64,000 nt of DNA, taken from positions 682,001 through 746,000 of the forward strand of contig NZ_CP009458.1 in assembly GCF_000758305.1 (NCBI RefSeq). The letters run 5' to 3'. A program made the position numbers and the translations under genes. Positions 20,753-29,625 of the stretch are shown piece after piece (the stretch's first letter is position 1; each line of letters opens with the position of its first letter). Source of the DNA: Cedecea neteri. Lineage in GTDB: Bacteria > Pseudomonadota > Gammaproteobacteria > Enterobacterales > Enterobacteriaceae. The notes beneath the pieces were generated by a model. It saw only the letters and a list, made by a program, of their open reading frames with translations. It had not been told where the DNA came from and searched no databases.

Positions 20753-21262
20753 ATGGCAGTTTTGCAAGTATTACATATTCCCGACGAGCGCCTTCGCAAA
20801 GTCGCTAAACCGGTTGAAGAAGTGAATGCGGACATTCAGCGTATCGTTGATGATATGTTCGATACTATGTACGCCGAAGAAGGCATTGGCCTGGCGGCTA
20901 CGCAGGTAGATATTCACCAACGTATCATCGTGATTGATGTATCCGAGAACCGTGACGAACAGCTGGTGCTGATTAACCCGGAACTGCTGGAAAAAAGCGG
21001 TGAGACCGGTATTGAAGAAGGTTGTCTGTCCATCCCTGAACAGCGTGCGCTGGTGCCTCGTGCAGAAAAAGTGAAAATTCGCGCGCTGGATCGTGACGGT
21101 AAAGCCTTTGAACTGGAAGCAGATGGTCTGCTGGCGATTTGTATCCAGCACGAAATGGATCATCTGGTCGGTAAACTGTTTATCGATTATCTGTCGCCGC
21201 TGAAACAGCAACGTATTCGCCAGAAAGTTGAAAAACTCGACCGTTTGAAAGCGAAAGCTTAA
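20753..21262 (+). CDS. def: Peptide deformylase
   Basis: Fe(II) hydrolase that removes the formyl group from nascent proteins. 169 residues. All three active-site motifs are present: GIGLAATQ (44-51), EGCLS with metal ligand Cys91, and HEMDH with His133, Glu134 and His137. Divergent from dprA with a 128-base gap; fmt follows after 14 bases, the usual def-fmt pair. Confidence 0.99.
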   Translation: MAVLQVLHIPDERLRKVAKPVEEVNADIQRIVDDMFDTMYAEEGIGLAATQVDIHQRIIVIDVSENRDEQLVLINPELLEKSGETGIEEGCLSIPEQRALVPRAEKVKIRALDRDGKAFELEADGLLAICIQHEMDHLVGKLFIDYLSPLKQQRIRQKVEKLDRLKAKA

Positions 21263-21276
21263 GGACAACAAACAAC

Positions 21277-22224
21277 GTGTCAGATTCTCTGCGTATTATT
21301 TTTGCCGGAACCCCAGACTTCGCAGCGCGTCACCTTGACGCGCTGTTGTCTTCTCAGCACCAAGTCGTTGGTGTATTTACCCAACCAGATCGTCCGGCAG
21401 GCCGCGGTAAAAAACTCATGCCAGGCCCGGTAAAAGTGCTGGCGGAAGAGAAAGGCATTCCTGTCTTTCAGCCGGCTACGCTGCGTAAAGCGGAAAATCA
21501 GCAGCTGGTTGCCGACCTCAACGCCGATGTTATGGTGGTGGTTGCATATGGTCTGATTTTGCCTCAGCCGGTGCTTGATATGCCTCGCCTGGGTTGCGTA
21601 AATGTTCATGGTTCACTGCTGCCACGCTGGCGTGGTGCCGCACCGATCCAGCGTTCGTTGTGGGCCGGGGATGCAGACACGGGTGTCACCATCATGCAAA
21701 TGGACGTCGGTCTCGATACCGGCGACATGCTGTATAAACTCTCTTGCCCGATTGAGGCCGAAGACACCAGCGGTAGCCTCTACGACAAGCTCGCAGGGCT
21801 AGGCCCTAAAGGCCTTCTGGACACACTGGAACAGCTAGCCAACGGCACCGCTATGCCGGAGGTTCAGGACGAAGCGCTGGTGACCTATGCTGAGAAACTC
21901 AGCAAAGAAGAAGCCCGCATCAACTGGAACCTTTCTGCCGTTCAACTGGAACGCTGTATCCGTGCTTTTAATCCATGGCCAATGAGCTGGCTGGAAATCG
22001 ACGGGCAGCCGCTAAAAGTGTGGCGCGCGTCGGTGATCAACACCCAGACAAATTCAGCACCGGGCACCATTCTGGCCACCAGTAAACAAGGCATCCAGGT
22101 TGCGACCGCCGAGGGCATTCTGAATCTTGAAGAACTGCAGCCTGCAGGTAAAAAAGCCATGAAAGCGCAGGACCTGCTGAACTCACGCCGTGAATGGTTT
22201 GAACCTGGTACAGTCCTCTCCTGA
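21277..22224 (+). CDS. fmt: Methionyl-tRNA formyltransferase
   Basis: Formylates initiator Met-tRNA with 10-formyl-tetrahydrofolate. 315 residues. N-terminal Rossmann domain with IIFAGTPDFAARHL, active-site NVHGSLLPRWRGAAPIQRSL and MDVGLDTGDML (conserved Asn, His and Asp), then the C-terminal OB-like tRNA-binding domain. The start GTG at 21277 lies after AAGGA. A terminator-like hairpin lies between it and rsmB. Confidence 0.98.
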   Translation: MSDSLRIIFAGTPDFAARHLDALLSSQHQVVGVFTQPDRPAGRGKKLMPGPVKVLAEEKGIPVFQPATLRKAENQQLVADLNADVMVVVAYGLILPQPVLDMPRLGCVNVHGSLLPRWRGAAPIQRSLWAGDADTGVTIMQMDVGLDTGDMLYKLSCPIEAEDTSGSLYDKLAGLGPKGLLDTLEQLANGTAMPEVQDEALVTYAEKLSKEEARINWNLSAVQLERCIRAFNPWPMSWLEIDGQPLKVWRASVINTQTNSAPGTILATSKQGIQVATAEGILNLEELQPAGKKAMKAQDLLNSRREWFEPGTVLS

Positions 22225-22241
22225 TAAAACCGCATTTATAC

Positions 22242-22266
22242 GCCCAGGGTTACCTGGGCATTTTTG
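22242..22266 (+). terminator. Terminator or attenuator hairpin between fmt and rsmB
   Basis: Perfect 7-bp stem GCCCAGG / CCTGGGC with loop GTTA, followed by ATTTTT. It could end part of the def-fmt transcripts before rsmB. No separate rsmB promoter is evident in the remaining 30 bases. Confidence 0.7.
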
Positions 22267-22297
22267 TTTATAGCGCTGGAAAAACCAGAGCACGATA

Positions 22298-23587
22298 ATG
22301 AAAAAAACATTGAATCTTCGCAGCCTGGCTGCCCAAACAATTGAACAAGTTGTCGAGCAAGGACAATCATTAAGTAATGTACTGCCTGGGGTACAGCAGA
22401 AAGTGTCCGATAAAGACAAAGCCCTGCTGCAGGAGCTGTGCTTCGGCGTGCTGCGTACCCTCCCGCAGCTGGACTGGCTGGTTGGCAAACTAATGTCACG
22501 CCCGATGACCGGAAAGCAGCGCACAATCCATTACTTAATTATGGTCGGCATCTATCAGCTTCTGTATACCCGCATTCCTGCGCATGCTGCGCTGGCTGAA
22601 ACCGTTGAGGGCGCCATCGCCATCAAACGCCAGGCTTTTAAAGGCTTAATCAATGGCGTATTACGTCAGTTCCAGCGTCAGCAGGAAAGCCTGATGGCAG
22701 AAGCTGCTAAGCATGAAAGCCGTTTTCTGCACCCGACCTGGCTGCTGCAACGTTTGAAAAAAGCATACCCGGACCGCTGGGAATCCATTGTCGATGCCAA
22801 TAATCAGCGACCACCTATGTGGCTGCGCGTAAATCGCCAGCACCATACGCGTGAAGCATGGATGGCTTTGCTGGCTGAGGCTGGTCTGGAAGGCCATATA
22901 CATTCCAAATACCAGGATGCTGTTCGCCTTGATTCACCCGCCCCCGTTCAGGCATTGCCTGGTTTTGAGCAAGGCTGGGTGACCGTGCAGGATGCTTCTG
23001 CTCAGGGCAGCGTCGATCTTTTAGATCCCCAAAACGGTGATACCATTCTGGATCTCTGTGCCGCACCGGGCGGCAAGACGACGCATATTCTGGAAGCTGC
23101 ACCAAATGCAAAAGTTATGGCCGTCGACGTCGATGCTCAGCGCCTGAAACGCGTGCATGAAAATCTTGAGCGCTTGGGTATGCAGGCAGAAGTAAAGCAG
23201 GGAGATGGCCGTTTCCCTTCGCAATGGTGCGGGGATACTAAGTTTGACCGTATTTTACTTGATGCACCCTGCTCGGCAACCGGCGTCATTCGCCGTCATC
23301 CCGATATCAAATGGCTGCGCCGCGACAGGGATATCGCTGAGCTTGTTGCTCTGCAGAAAGAGATTCTGGATGCTATCTGGCCTCACCTTAAAACCGGCGG
23401 TACGCTTGTCTATGCCACTTGTTCTATTCTCCCCGACGAGAATAAAGATCAAGTTAGTGCGTTTCTGGCGCGCCATACCGATGCCAAACTGGTGGAAACC
23501 GGTGATGAGAGAACACCGGGCATTCAAAATCTCCCTGCGGCGGACGATGGCGACGGCTTCTATTACGCTAAGCTAATTAAGAGCTGA
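22298..23587 (+). CDS. rsmB: 16S rRNA (cytosine-967-C5)-methyltransferase
   Basis: Methylates C967 of 16S rRNA with SAM. 429 residues, the same as E. coli RsmB (Fmu/Sun). An N-terminal NusB-like RNA-binding domain (residues 1-140) is followed by the methyltransferase domain with LDLCAAPGGKTTHILE, Cys325 in DAPCSATG and the catalytic nucleophile Cys375 in YATCS. Fourth unit of the def-fmt-rsmB-trkA cluster. Confidence 0.98.
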   Translation: MKKTLNLRSLAAQTIEQVVEQGQSLSNVLPGVQQKVSDKDKALLQELCFGVLRTLPQLDWLVGKLMSRPMTGKQRTIHYLIMVGIYQLLYTRIPAHAALAETVEGAIAIKRQAFKGLINGVLRQFQRQQESLMAEAAKHESRFLHPTWLLQRLKKAYPDRWESIVDANNQRPPMWLRVNRQHHTREAWMALLAEAGLEGHIHSKYQDAVRLDSPAPVQALPGFEQGWVTVQDASAQGSVDLLDPQNGDTILDLCAAPGGKTTHILEAAPNAKVMAVDVDAQRLKRVHENLERLGMQAEVKQGDGRFPSQWCGDTKFDRILLDAPCSATGVIRRHPDIKWLRRDRDIAELVALQKEILDAIWPHLKTGGTLVYATCSILPDENKDQVSAFLARHTDAKLVETGDERTPGIQNLPAADDGDGFYYAKLIKS

Positions 23588-23636
23588 CTCCCTACAAGGT
23601 GAGTCATAAGTTTCATCACTCGTGAAGCGATAAACG

Positions 23637-25013
23637 ATGAAAATAATCATTCTGGGTGCGGGCCAGGTCGGCGGCACTCTGGCGGAAAATCTGGTAGGTG
23701 AAAACAACGATATTACTGTCGTCGACACTAACCAGGCTCGTCTGCGCAGCCTGCAGGATAAGTTCGACCTACGCGTTGTTCAGGGCCACGGTTCTCACCC
23801 CCGCGTACTTCGTGAAGCTGGTGCCGATGACGCCGACATGCTGGTTGCAGTCACCAGTTCTGACGAAACGAACATGATCGCGTGTCAGGTCGCCTATTCG
23901 CTGTTCAATACACCGAACAGAATCGCCCGCATTCGAGCACCCGACTATGTTCGCGATGCAGAAAAGCTGTTCAATGCGGAAGCCGTTCCCATCGATCACC
24001 TGATTGCTCCTGAGCAGCTGGTTATCGACAATATTTACCGCCTGATTGAGTATCCAGGGGCACTCCAGGTCGTGAATTTTGCCGAAGGGAAAGTCAGCCT
24101 GGCAGTAGTCAAAGCCTACTATGGCGGCCCACTGGTGGGTAATGCACTTTCCACCATGCGCGAACATATGCCGCACATCGATACGCGTGTCGCGGCCATT
24201 TTCCGTCACGACCGCCCTATTCGCCCACAGGGTTCAACCATTGTTGAAGCCGGCGATGAGGTCTTCTTTATCGCCGCTTCGCAAAATATCCGTGCGGTAA
24301 TGAGCGAGCTTCAGCGCCTTGAAAAACCCTACAAGCGCATAATGCTGGTAGGTGGCGGTAACATAGGCGCAGGTTTAGCACACCGTCTCGAGAAAGATTA
24401 CAGCGTAAAATTGATCGAGCGCGATCAGCAACGAGCTTCTGAACTTGCTGAAATGCTGCAAAACACCATCGTATTTTATGGCGATGCTTCAGATCAGGAA
24501 TTGTTGGCAGAGGAACACATCGATCAGGTTGATCTCTTTATTGCAGTCACCAATGATGATGAAGCCAACATTATGTCGGCTATGCTGGCTAAGCGCATGG
24601 GGGCTAAAAAAGTGATGGTGCTTATTCAGCGTAATGCCTATGTTGATTTAGTACAGGGGAGCGTGATTGATATTGCGATTTCACCTCAGCAGGCAACCAT
24701 TTCTGCTCTTCTCGGGCACGTGCGCAAAGCAGATATTGTTGGCGTTTCATCTCTTCGCCGTGGCGTTGCAGAAGCTATTGAGGCCGTAGCTCATGGAGAT
24801 GAAAGTACTTCTCGTGTAGTGGGGCGAGTCATCGATGAGATTAAACTGCCGCCTGGCACGATCATTGGTGCGGTTGTACGGGGCAATGACGTCATGATTG
24901 CCAACGACAACCTTCGTATAGAACAGGGCGACCACGTTATTATGTTCTTAACGGATAAGAAATTTGTCAGCGATGTTGAACGCCTGTTCCAGCCAAGCCC
25001 ATTCTTCCTCTAA
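23637..25013 (+). CDS. trkA: Trk potassium uptake regulatory NAD-binding protein
   Basis: Peripheral cytoplasmic subunit that gates the TrkH/TrkG potassium channels by nucleotide binding. 458 residues with two RCK units. Each has a Rossmann dinucleotide fold (MKIIILGAGQVGGTLAENL at the N terminus; IMLVGGGNIGAGLAHRLE near residue 235) followed by an RCK-C domain. Starts 49 bases after rsmB; a clear terminator follows. The membrane partners are not in the window. Confidence 0.97.
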   Translation: MKIIILGAGQVGGTLAENLVGENNDITVVDTNQARLRSLQDKFDLRVVQGHGSHPRVLREAGADDADMLVAVTSSDETNMIACQVAYSLFNTPNRIARIRAPDYVRDAEKLFNAEAVPIDHLIAPEQLVIDNIYRLIEYPGALQVVNFAEGKVSLAVVKAYYGGPLVGNALSTMREHMPHIDTRVAAIFRHDRPIRPQGSTIVEAGDEVFFIAASQNIRAVMSELQRLEKPYKRIMLVGGGNIGAGLAHRLEKDYSVKLIERDQQRASELAEMLQNTIVFYGDASDQELLAEEHIDQVDLFIAVTNDDEANIMSAMLAKRMGAKKVMVLIQRNAYVDLVQGSVIDIAISPQQATISALLGHVRKADIVGVSSLRRGVAEAIEAVAHGDESTSRVVGRVIDEIKLPPGTIIGAVVRGNDVMIANDNLRIEQGDHVIMFLTDKKFVSDVERLFQPSPFFL

Positions 25014-25017
25014 ACTC

Positions 25018-25048
25018 AACAGGGCAGAAATATTTTCTGCCCTGTTTC
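25018..25048 (+). terminator. Rho-independent terminator after trkA
   Basis: Stem ACAGGGCAGAAA / TTTCTGCCCTGT with loop TAT, then TTTCTT. Confidence 0.9.
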
Positions 25049-25168
25049 TTCATACAAAAACCATTTTAAAATTATGGAATTAATAAAAGATTCTTATTTC
25101 CTATAGCAATGGAAATTAAGACAACCTTTGTTAGAATTATTACTGTCAGCCGGCACAAGGAGAGATAA

Positions 25169-25582
25169 ATGAGTATTTTAAAAGAGTTTCGCGAATTCGC
25201 GATGCGTGGGAACGTTGTTGATTTGGCAGTGGGTGTGATTATTGGTGCAGCATTCGGGAAGATTGTTTCCTCTCTGGTAGCGGATATTATTATGCCGCCA
25301 CTGGGTTTGCTGATTGGTGGCGTTGATTTTAAACAGTTTGCTTTAACATTACGCGATGCCCAGGGCGATGTCCCTGCGGTAGTTATGCACTACGGCGTAT
25401 TTATTCAGAATATTTTTGACTTCGTGATTGTCGCGTTTGCCATCTTCATGGCCATAAAAGTGATCAATAAACTGAATCGTAAGAAAGCGGAAGAACCAGC
25501 TGCACCTCCGGCACCGTCTAAAGAGGAAGTTCTGCTGAGCGAAATCCGTGACCTGCTGAAAGAACAGAACCAACGGAATTAA
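25169..25582 (+). CDS. mscL: Large-conductance mechanosensitive channel
   Basis: Inner-membrane pentameric channel that opens under hypoosmotic shock. 137 residues (E. coli 136). N-terminal amphipathic helix, pore-lining TM1 (about 16-45, VVDLAVGVIIGAAFGKIVSS), a periplasmic loop, TM2 (about 76-98) and the charged C-terminal bundle (KEEVLLSEIRDLLKEQ). An AGGAG-type site precedes the ATG. The last 65 bases overlap, on the opposite strand, the full-length reading frame of arfA. Confidence 0.98.
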   Translation: MSILKEFREFAMRGNVVDLAVGVIIGAAFGKIVSSLVADIIMPPLGLLIGGVDFKQFALTLRDAQGDVPAVVMHYGVFIQNIFDFVIVAFAIFMAIKVINKLNRKKAEEPAAPPAPSKEEVLLSEIRDLLKEQNQRN

Positions 25583-25802
25583 TACGGGTTATTAAAAGCA
25601 GAAGGCCAGTGGTAAAAAAGCGAATTGCTTGTTTGCCACTGGCCTCCCAGTTACCTCTCTTACCGTGTTTCTCATTTCTCTGATAACTGCCTTTCCCTTT
25701 CTTATTCTTCTCAATTCTTTGCCGAAACAGTGGGTCGTGTAATAGCGCTTCAATGGCGTTATCTTTAATTTGCCCTTTTTGATGGCGGTATTTAGTGCTC
25801 AT
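25518..25802 (-). CDS. arfA: Alternative ribosome-rescue factor A
   Basis: Recruits RF2 to ribosomes stalled on non-stop mRNA when trans-translation fails. Full frame 94 residues; the first 45 match E. coli ArfA closely (KGQIKDNAIEALLHDPLFRQ, then a Lys/Gly-rich segment). The ATG at 25802 with GGAG five bases upstream is preferred over an in-frame GTG at 25808. In E. coli the mRNA is cut by RNase III in a hairpin inside the gene, giving a truncated active protein of about 55 residues. The same hairpin is present here (25603-25645), at codons 53-67. The E. coli frame ends at 72 residues as I recall; here it runs 22 codons further and into mscL antisense. Confidence 0.9.
   Translation of the reverse strand: MSTKYRHQKGQIKDNAIEALLHDPLFRQRIEKNKKGKGSYQRNEKHGKRGNWEASGKQAIRFFTTGLLLLITRINSVGSVLSAGHGFRSAELPL
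25603..25645 (-). promoter_or_regulatory. arfA intragenic RNase III-type hairpin
   Basis: Perfect 10-bp inverted repeat AGGCCAGTGG (25603-25612) / CCACTGGCCT (25636-25645) around a 23-base loop that has its own short stem AAGC/GCTT. Lies within the arfA coding frame and downstream of mscL. By analogy with E. coli it is the RNase III cleavage site that makes non-stop arfA mRNA subject to tmRNA. Confidence 0.8.
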
Positions 25803-25834
25803 AGTCACTCCAGATGGGTTAAACGATCGCCGCG

Positions 25835-25863
25835 AGTCTATGCCTCAGTCTGTAAAAGATCAA
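25835..25863 (-). promoter_or_regulatory. Predicted arfA promoter
   Basis: Minus strand TTGATC (25863-25858), 17-base spacer, TAGACT (25840-25835), 33 bases before the arfA ATG. A reasonable sigma-70 match but not proven. Confidence 0.5.
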
Positions 25864-25867
25864 GCGG

Positions 25868-26284
25868 CTATTTTTTACTGCTTGCTCCCTGCTCCAGCGC
25901 TTCAAGAATAGAACAGTAAACGCTGCTGTGTGCACTGCCACAACAAGCATCGTTAAGACGCTGCAGCGAGCGCCGCATATTCTGCAATTCTTTGATTTTA
26001 GACTCAACCTCACTCAACCGACTCTGCACAATCCCTTTCGATTCCTGGCAAGTATGATGCTCAGGATCGATACGGATCGATAACAGTTCCCGGATGGCCT
26101 CTAGTGTGAAACCAAGTTGCTTAGCGTAGCGGATAAATTTAAGACGCTGAAGGTCACTATCACTGTACAGGCGAAAACCGCCTTCAGTGCGCACTTCGTG
26201 ATCCATCATGTTCTGCTTTTCGTAATAACGAATAGTGTCAGGCGTCACATCCGCCAGTTTTGCCAGTTCACCTATACGAAACAT
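25868..26284 (-). CDS. zntR: Zn(II)-responsive MerR-family regulator
   Basis: Activates the zinc exporter gene zntA by twisting its promoter DNA when zinc is bound. 138 residues. Winged HTH at residues 1-70 (FRIGELAKLADVTPDTIRYY), dimer helix, and zinc ligands that match E. coli ZntR: Cys79 (HHTC), Cys114-Cys115 and His119 (DACCGSAH), and Cys124 (VYCS). The ATG at 26284 overlaps the yhdN stop in TGATG, so coupling is likely; an in-frame GTG directly precedes it. zntA itself is not in this window. Confidence 0.96.
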   Translation of the reverse strand: MFRIGELAKLADVTPDTIRYYEKQNMMDHEVRTEGGFRLYSDSDLQRLKFIRYAKQLGFTLEAIRELLSIRIDPEHHTCQESKGIVQSRLSEVESKIKELQNMRRSLQRLNDACCGSAHSSVYCSILEALEQGASSKK

Positions 26285-26655
26285 CACCTTTCCTCATCGA
26301 TATGCTGCATCAATTTTACGGCATACTCACCGCGTAAGAAGTCGGTGTTTATGCCCGCTTGTCGGAGCTTGAGGTCAAGAAGCGCAAGCTTTTTGCTAAT
26401 CGCCTGGTACTCCTCACTCTGAATATGCACCGTTTTCAGCAGATCAACCAGCTCAATAGCATCCTTCCGCTGCTGCATCTCTGCCGGCAAATAACCTGCA
26501 TTTTTTAGCAGACGGTATCCGGCACGAAGCTCTGGAGGAACATGGCTATCATCGTCGAGCAATATTGGTTCACCGCTGCCGACCAGCCCCTCGAATTCAC
26601 CGTTTCTCTGCGCATCAAGAATATGTCGTTCTGCCCATTGATCAAGCAACCACAT
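26284..26655 (-). CDS. yhdN: DUF1992 protein YhdN
   Basis: 123-residue cytoplasmic protein beginning MWLLDQWAERHILDAQRNGE, with GLVGSGEPILLDDDSHVPPELRAGYR typical of the DUF1992 (DnaJ homologue subfamily C member 28-like) family. The function is unknown to me. The ATG at 26655 was chosen because the family starts there; the upstream extension to 26739 runs into the rplQ terminator. Precedes zntR with a one-base overlap. Confidence 0.9.
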   Translation of the reverse strand: MWLLDQWAERHILDAQRNGEFEGLVGSGEPILLDDDSHVPPELRAGYRLLKNAGYLPAEMQQRKDAIELVDLLKTVHIQSEEYQAISKKLALLDLKLRQAGINTDFLRGEYAVKLMQHIDEER

Positions 26656-26724
26656 AGCGACCTCAAATTTATCAGGAGTAATACAAGAATACGGGGAAAA
26701 GAGAGAAGGGGATATTCTGGATAT

Positions 26725-26752
26725 AAAAAAACCGGGCAAGCCCGGTTTTTCT
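26725..26752 (-). terminator. Terminator of the alpha operon after rplQ
   Basis: AAACCGGGC / GCCCGGTTT stem with loop AA. T runs lie on both strands, so it may act in both directions; on the minus strand TTTTTTT follows. Confidence 0.9.
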
Positions 26753-26765
26753 ACGTTACTACAGA

Positions 26766-27152
26766 TTACTCTGCAGCAGCTTCTGTTTGAGACTCGGCGC
26801 GATCAACCAGCTCGATGTAAGCCATCGGAGCATTGTCACCAGCACGGAAGCCACACTTCAGAATACGAGTGTAACCACCTGCACGGCTCGCGAAACGCGG
26901 ACCCAGTTCATTAAACAGTTTTGCCACGATCTCGTTATCACGAGTGCGGGCGAATGCCAGACGACGATTAGCAACGCTGTCAGTCTTGGCAAGAGTAATC
27001 AGCGGCTCAACTACGCGACGCAGCTCTTTCGCTTTAGGCAGGGTCGTCTTGATGATCTCATGACGAACCAGTGAACCTGCCATGTTGCGGAACATAGCCT
27101 GGCGATGGCTGCTGTTGCGGTTCAGTTGACGACCACTCTTACGATGGCGCAT
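26766..27152 (-). CDS. rplQ: 50S ribosomal protein L17
   Basis: Ribosomal protein L17, 128 residues (E. coli 127), beginning MRHRKSGRQLNRNSSHRQAM. Located near the exit-tunnel side of the large subunit. Last gene of the rpsM-rpsK-rpsD-rpoA-rplQ (alpha) operon, 40 bases after rpoA and followed by the operon terminator. Confidence 0.99.
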   Translation of the reverse strand: MRHRKSGRQLNRNSSHRQAMFRNMAGSLVRHEIIKTTLPKAKELRRVVEPLITLAKTDSVANRRLAFARTRDNEIVAKLFNELGPRFASRAGGYTRILKCGFRAGDNAPMAYIELVDRAESQTEAAAE

Positions 27153-27192
27153 GACCTTATCCTTCTCAGTAAAACCTTAACCTGTGATCCGG

Positions 27193-28182
27193 TTACTCGT
27201 CAGCAATGCTTGCTGGTGGCCAGTTTTCCAGGCGCATGCCCAGAGACAAACCACGAGAAGCCAGCACGTCTTTAATCTCAGTAAGAGATTTTTTACCCAG
27301 GTTAGGCGTTTTGAGTAGCTCAACCTCGGTACGCTGTACCAGATCACCGATATAGTGGATAGCTTCTGCCTTGAGGCAGTTAGCAGAGCGGACAGTCAAT
27401 TCCAGATCGTCAACAGGGCGCAGCAAGATCGGATCGAATTCTGGTTTCTCTTCTTTAACTTCCGGCTGACGTACATCACGTAGGTCAACGAAAGCTTCAA
27501 GTTGTTCTGCCAGAATGGTCGCCGCACGACGAATCGCCTCTTCAGGATCGATTGTGCCGTTGGTTTCCATTTCGATGACCAGCTTGTCCAGGTCGGTACG
27601 CTGTTCTACACGCGCAGCTTCAACATTGTAGGCAATACGCTCTACAGGGCTGTAGCAGGCGTCGACCAGCAGACGGCCGATTGGGCGCTCATCTTCTTCC
27701 GAATGAATTCGGGTAGAAGCCGGCACATAACCGCGACCGCGCTGAACTTTGATACGCATGCTAATAGCGGCGTTCTCATCGGTCAGGTGGCAGATCACAT
27801 GCTGCGGCTTGACGATTTCGACATCACCATCATGGGTGATATCGGCTGCGGTCACAGGGCCAATGCCAGATTTATTCAGGGTAAGAATAACTTCATCTTT
27901 ACCTTGAACTCTTACCGCCAGCCCTTTCAGGTTGAGCAGGATTTCCAGGATATCTTCCTGAACGCCTTCTTTGGTGCTGTACTCGTGCAGTACACCATCA
28001 ATCTCAACCTCAGTCACCGCGCAACCCGGCATCGATGAAAGCAGAATACGGCGCAGTGCGTTACCAAGAGTATGGCCAAAGCCACGCTCTAACGGCTCAA
28101 GGGTCACCTTGGCGTGCGTCGAACTCACTTGCTCGATATCTACCAGGCGTGGTTTTAGAAACTCTGTCACAGAACCCTGCAT
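27193..28182 (-). CDS. rpoA: RNA polymerase alpha subunit
   Basis: 329 residues, as in E. coli. The N-terminal domain (1-235) dimerises and assembles beta and beta'; the C-terminal domain (about 250-329) binds UP-element DNA and activators such as CRP and Fis, both encoded in this window. The C-terminal domain stretches [18 protein letters not shown] (containing the DNA-contacting arginine) and [20 protein letters not shown] are intact. Confidence 0.99.
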
Positions 28183-28207
28183 TGTGTCCTCTCTTTGGTA
28201 CTAAGCT

Positions 28208-28828
28208 TTACTTGGAGTAAAGCTCGACGATCAGGTGTTCGTTAATGTCCGCAGACAGATCGGTACGCTCAGGCTTACGCTTGAACACACCTTCCATCTT
28301 GGCAGCATCAACTTCCAGCCAGGTTGGCTTTTCACGCTGCTCAGCCAGCTCCAGAGCGGCCTTAACGCGAGATTGCTTTTTGGCTTTCTCACGGATGCTG
28401 ACTACGTCATTCGGAGTTACCTGATAAGAAGCGATGTTAACAACGCGACCATTTACCATGATAGCTTTGTGGCTAACCAGCTGACGTGCTTCTGCACGAG
28501 TAGCGCCGAAGCCCATACGGTAAACAACGTTGTCCAGACGGCCTTCCAGCAGAGCCAACAGGTTTTCACCGGTGTTGCCTTTCAGACGAGCTGCTTCTTT
28601 ATAATAGTTACGGAACTGACGCTCCAGCACACCGTAGATACGGCGAACTTTCTGCTTTTCACGCAACTGCACACCATAGTCAGACAGACGCGGTTTACGC
28701 GCACCGTGCTGGCCAGGAGCTTGTTCAATTTTACACTTGGTATCGATCGCGCGAACGCCAGACTTAAGGAATAAGTCGGTGCCCTCACGACGGCTCAGCT
28801 TGAGCTTAGGACCCAAATATCTTGCCAT
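28208..28828 (-). CDS. rpsD: 30S ribosomal protein S4
   Basis: Primary 16S-binding protein and the translational repressor of the alpha operon, 206 residues. Begins MARYLGPKLKLSRREGTDLF; the S4 RNA-binding domain is near residues 95-155 (LDNVVYRMGFGATRAEARQL). Its mRNA target is the pseudoknot upstream of rpsM, which is conserved here. Confidence 0.99.
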   Translation of the reverse strand: MARYLGPKLKLSRREGTDLFLKSGVRAIDTKCKIEQAPGQHGARKPRLSDYGVQLREKQKVRRIYGVLERQFRNYYKEAARLKGNTGENLLALLEGRLDNVVYRMGFGATRAEARQLVSHKAIMVNGRVVNIASYQVTPNDVVSIREKAKKQSRVKAALELAEQREKPTWLEVDAAKMEGVFKRKPERTDLSADINEHLIVELYSK

Positions 28829-28862
28829 TTTCTTTCTCCAACAATCCTAGAAAACGGACGCG

Positions 28863-29252
28863 TTATACGCGACGTTTTTTCGGCGGACGACAACCGTTAT
28901 GAGGGATTGGAGTCACATCAGTAATATTAGTGATGCGGAAACCAGCGGCGTTCAGAGCACGAATAGTTGATTCGCGACCTGGGCCAGGACCCTTAACCAT
29001 AACTTCCAGGTTCTTGATACCGTATTCTTTCACGGCTTCTGCGCAACGCTCTGCTGCAACCTGAGCTGCAAACGGAGTGGATTTGCGAGAACCACGGAAA
29101 CCGGAACCACCGGCAGTTGCCCAACCCAACGCATTACCCTGACGATCGGTAATAGTAACGATGGTGTTGTTGAAAGAAGCATGGACATGAGCCACGCCGT
29201 CAGAGACTGTTTTTCTTACACGTTTACGTGCACGAATTGGTGCCTTTGCCAT
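28863..29252 (-). CDS. rpsK: 30S ribosomal protein S11
   Basis: 129 residues on the 30S platform. Visible: HVHASFNNTIVTITDRQGNA and the C-terminal basic DVTPIPHNGCRPPKKRRV. Between rpsM (16 bases upstream) and rpsD in the alpha operon. Confidence 0.99.
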   Translation of the reverse strand: MAKAPIRARKRVRKTVSDGVAHVHASFNNTIVTITDRQGNALGWATAGGSGFRGSRKSTPFAAQVAAERCAEAVKEYGIKNLEVMVKGPGPGRESTIRALNAAGFRITNITDVTPIPHNGCRPPKKRRV

Positions 29253-29268
29253 TATTCAATCACCCCGA

Positions 29269-29625
29269 TTATTTCTTGATCGGTTTGCGCGGACCCTTAC
29301 GGGTACGTGCGTTGGTCTTAGTACGCTGACCGCGCACTGGCAGACCACGACGATGACGCAAACCGCGATAGCAACCAAGGTCCATCAGACGCTTGATGCT
29401 CATGCTCACTTCACGGCGCAGATCACCTTCAACGACAAATTTGGCAACTTCGTCACGCAGCGTGTCGATTTGTTCTTCAGACAGCTCACTGATCTTAACA
29501 TCTTCAGCGATACCCGCCGCAGCGCAAATGGCCTTGGAGCGAGTCTTGCCGACACCGTAGATCGAGGTTAACGCGATCACAGCGTGTTTTTGATCAGGAA
29601 TGTTAATGCCTGCTATACGGGCCAC
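29269..29625 (-). CDS. rpsM: 30S ribosomal protein S13
   Basis: 118 residues; head protein that contacts the large subunit and P-site tRNA. Begins ARIAGINIPDQKHAVIALTS and ends in a basic tail ARTRKGPRKPIKK. The start codon is GTG, preceded by GGAG, as in E. coli. First gene of the alpha operon; its start lies inside the S4-binding pseudoknot. Confidence 0.99.
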   Translation of the reverse strand: MARIAGINIPDQKHAVIALTSIYGVGKTRSKAICAAAGIAEDVKISELSEEQIDTLRDEVAKFVVEGDLRREVSMSIKRLMDLGCYRGLRHRRGLPVRGQRTKTNARTRKGPRKPIKK

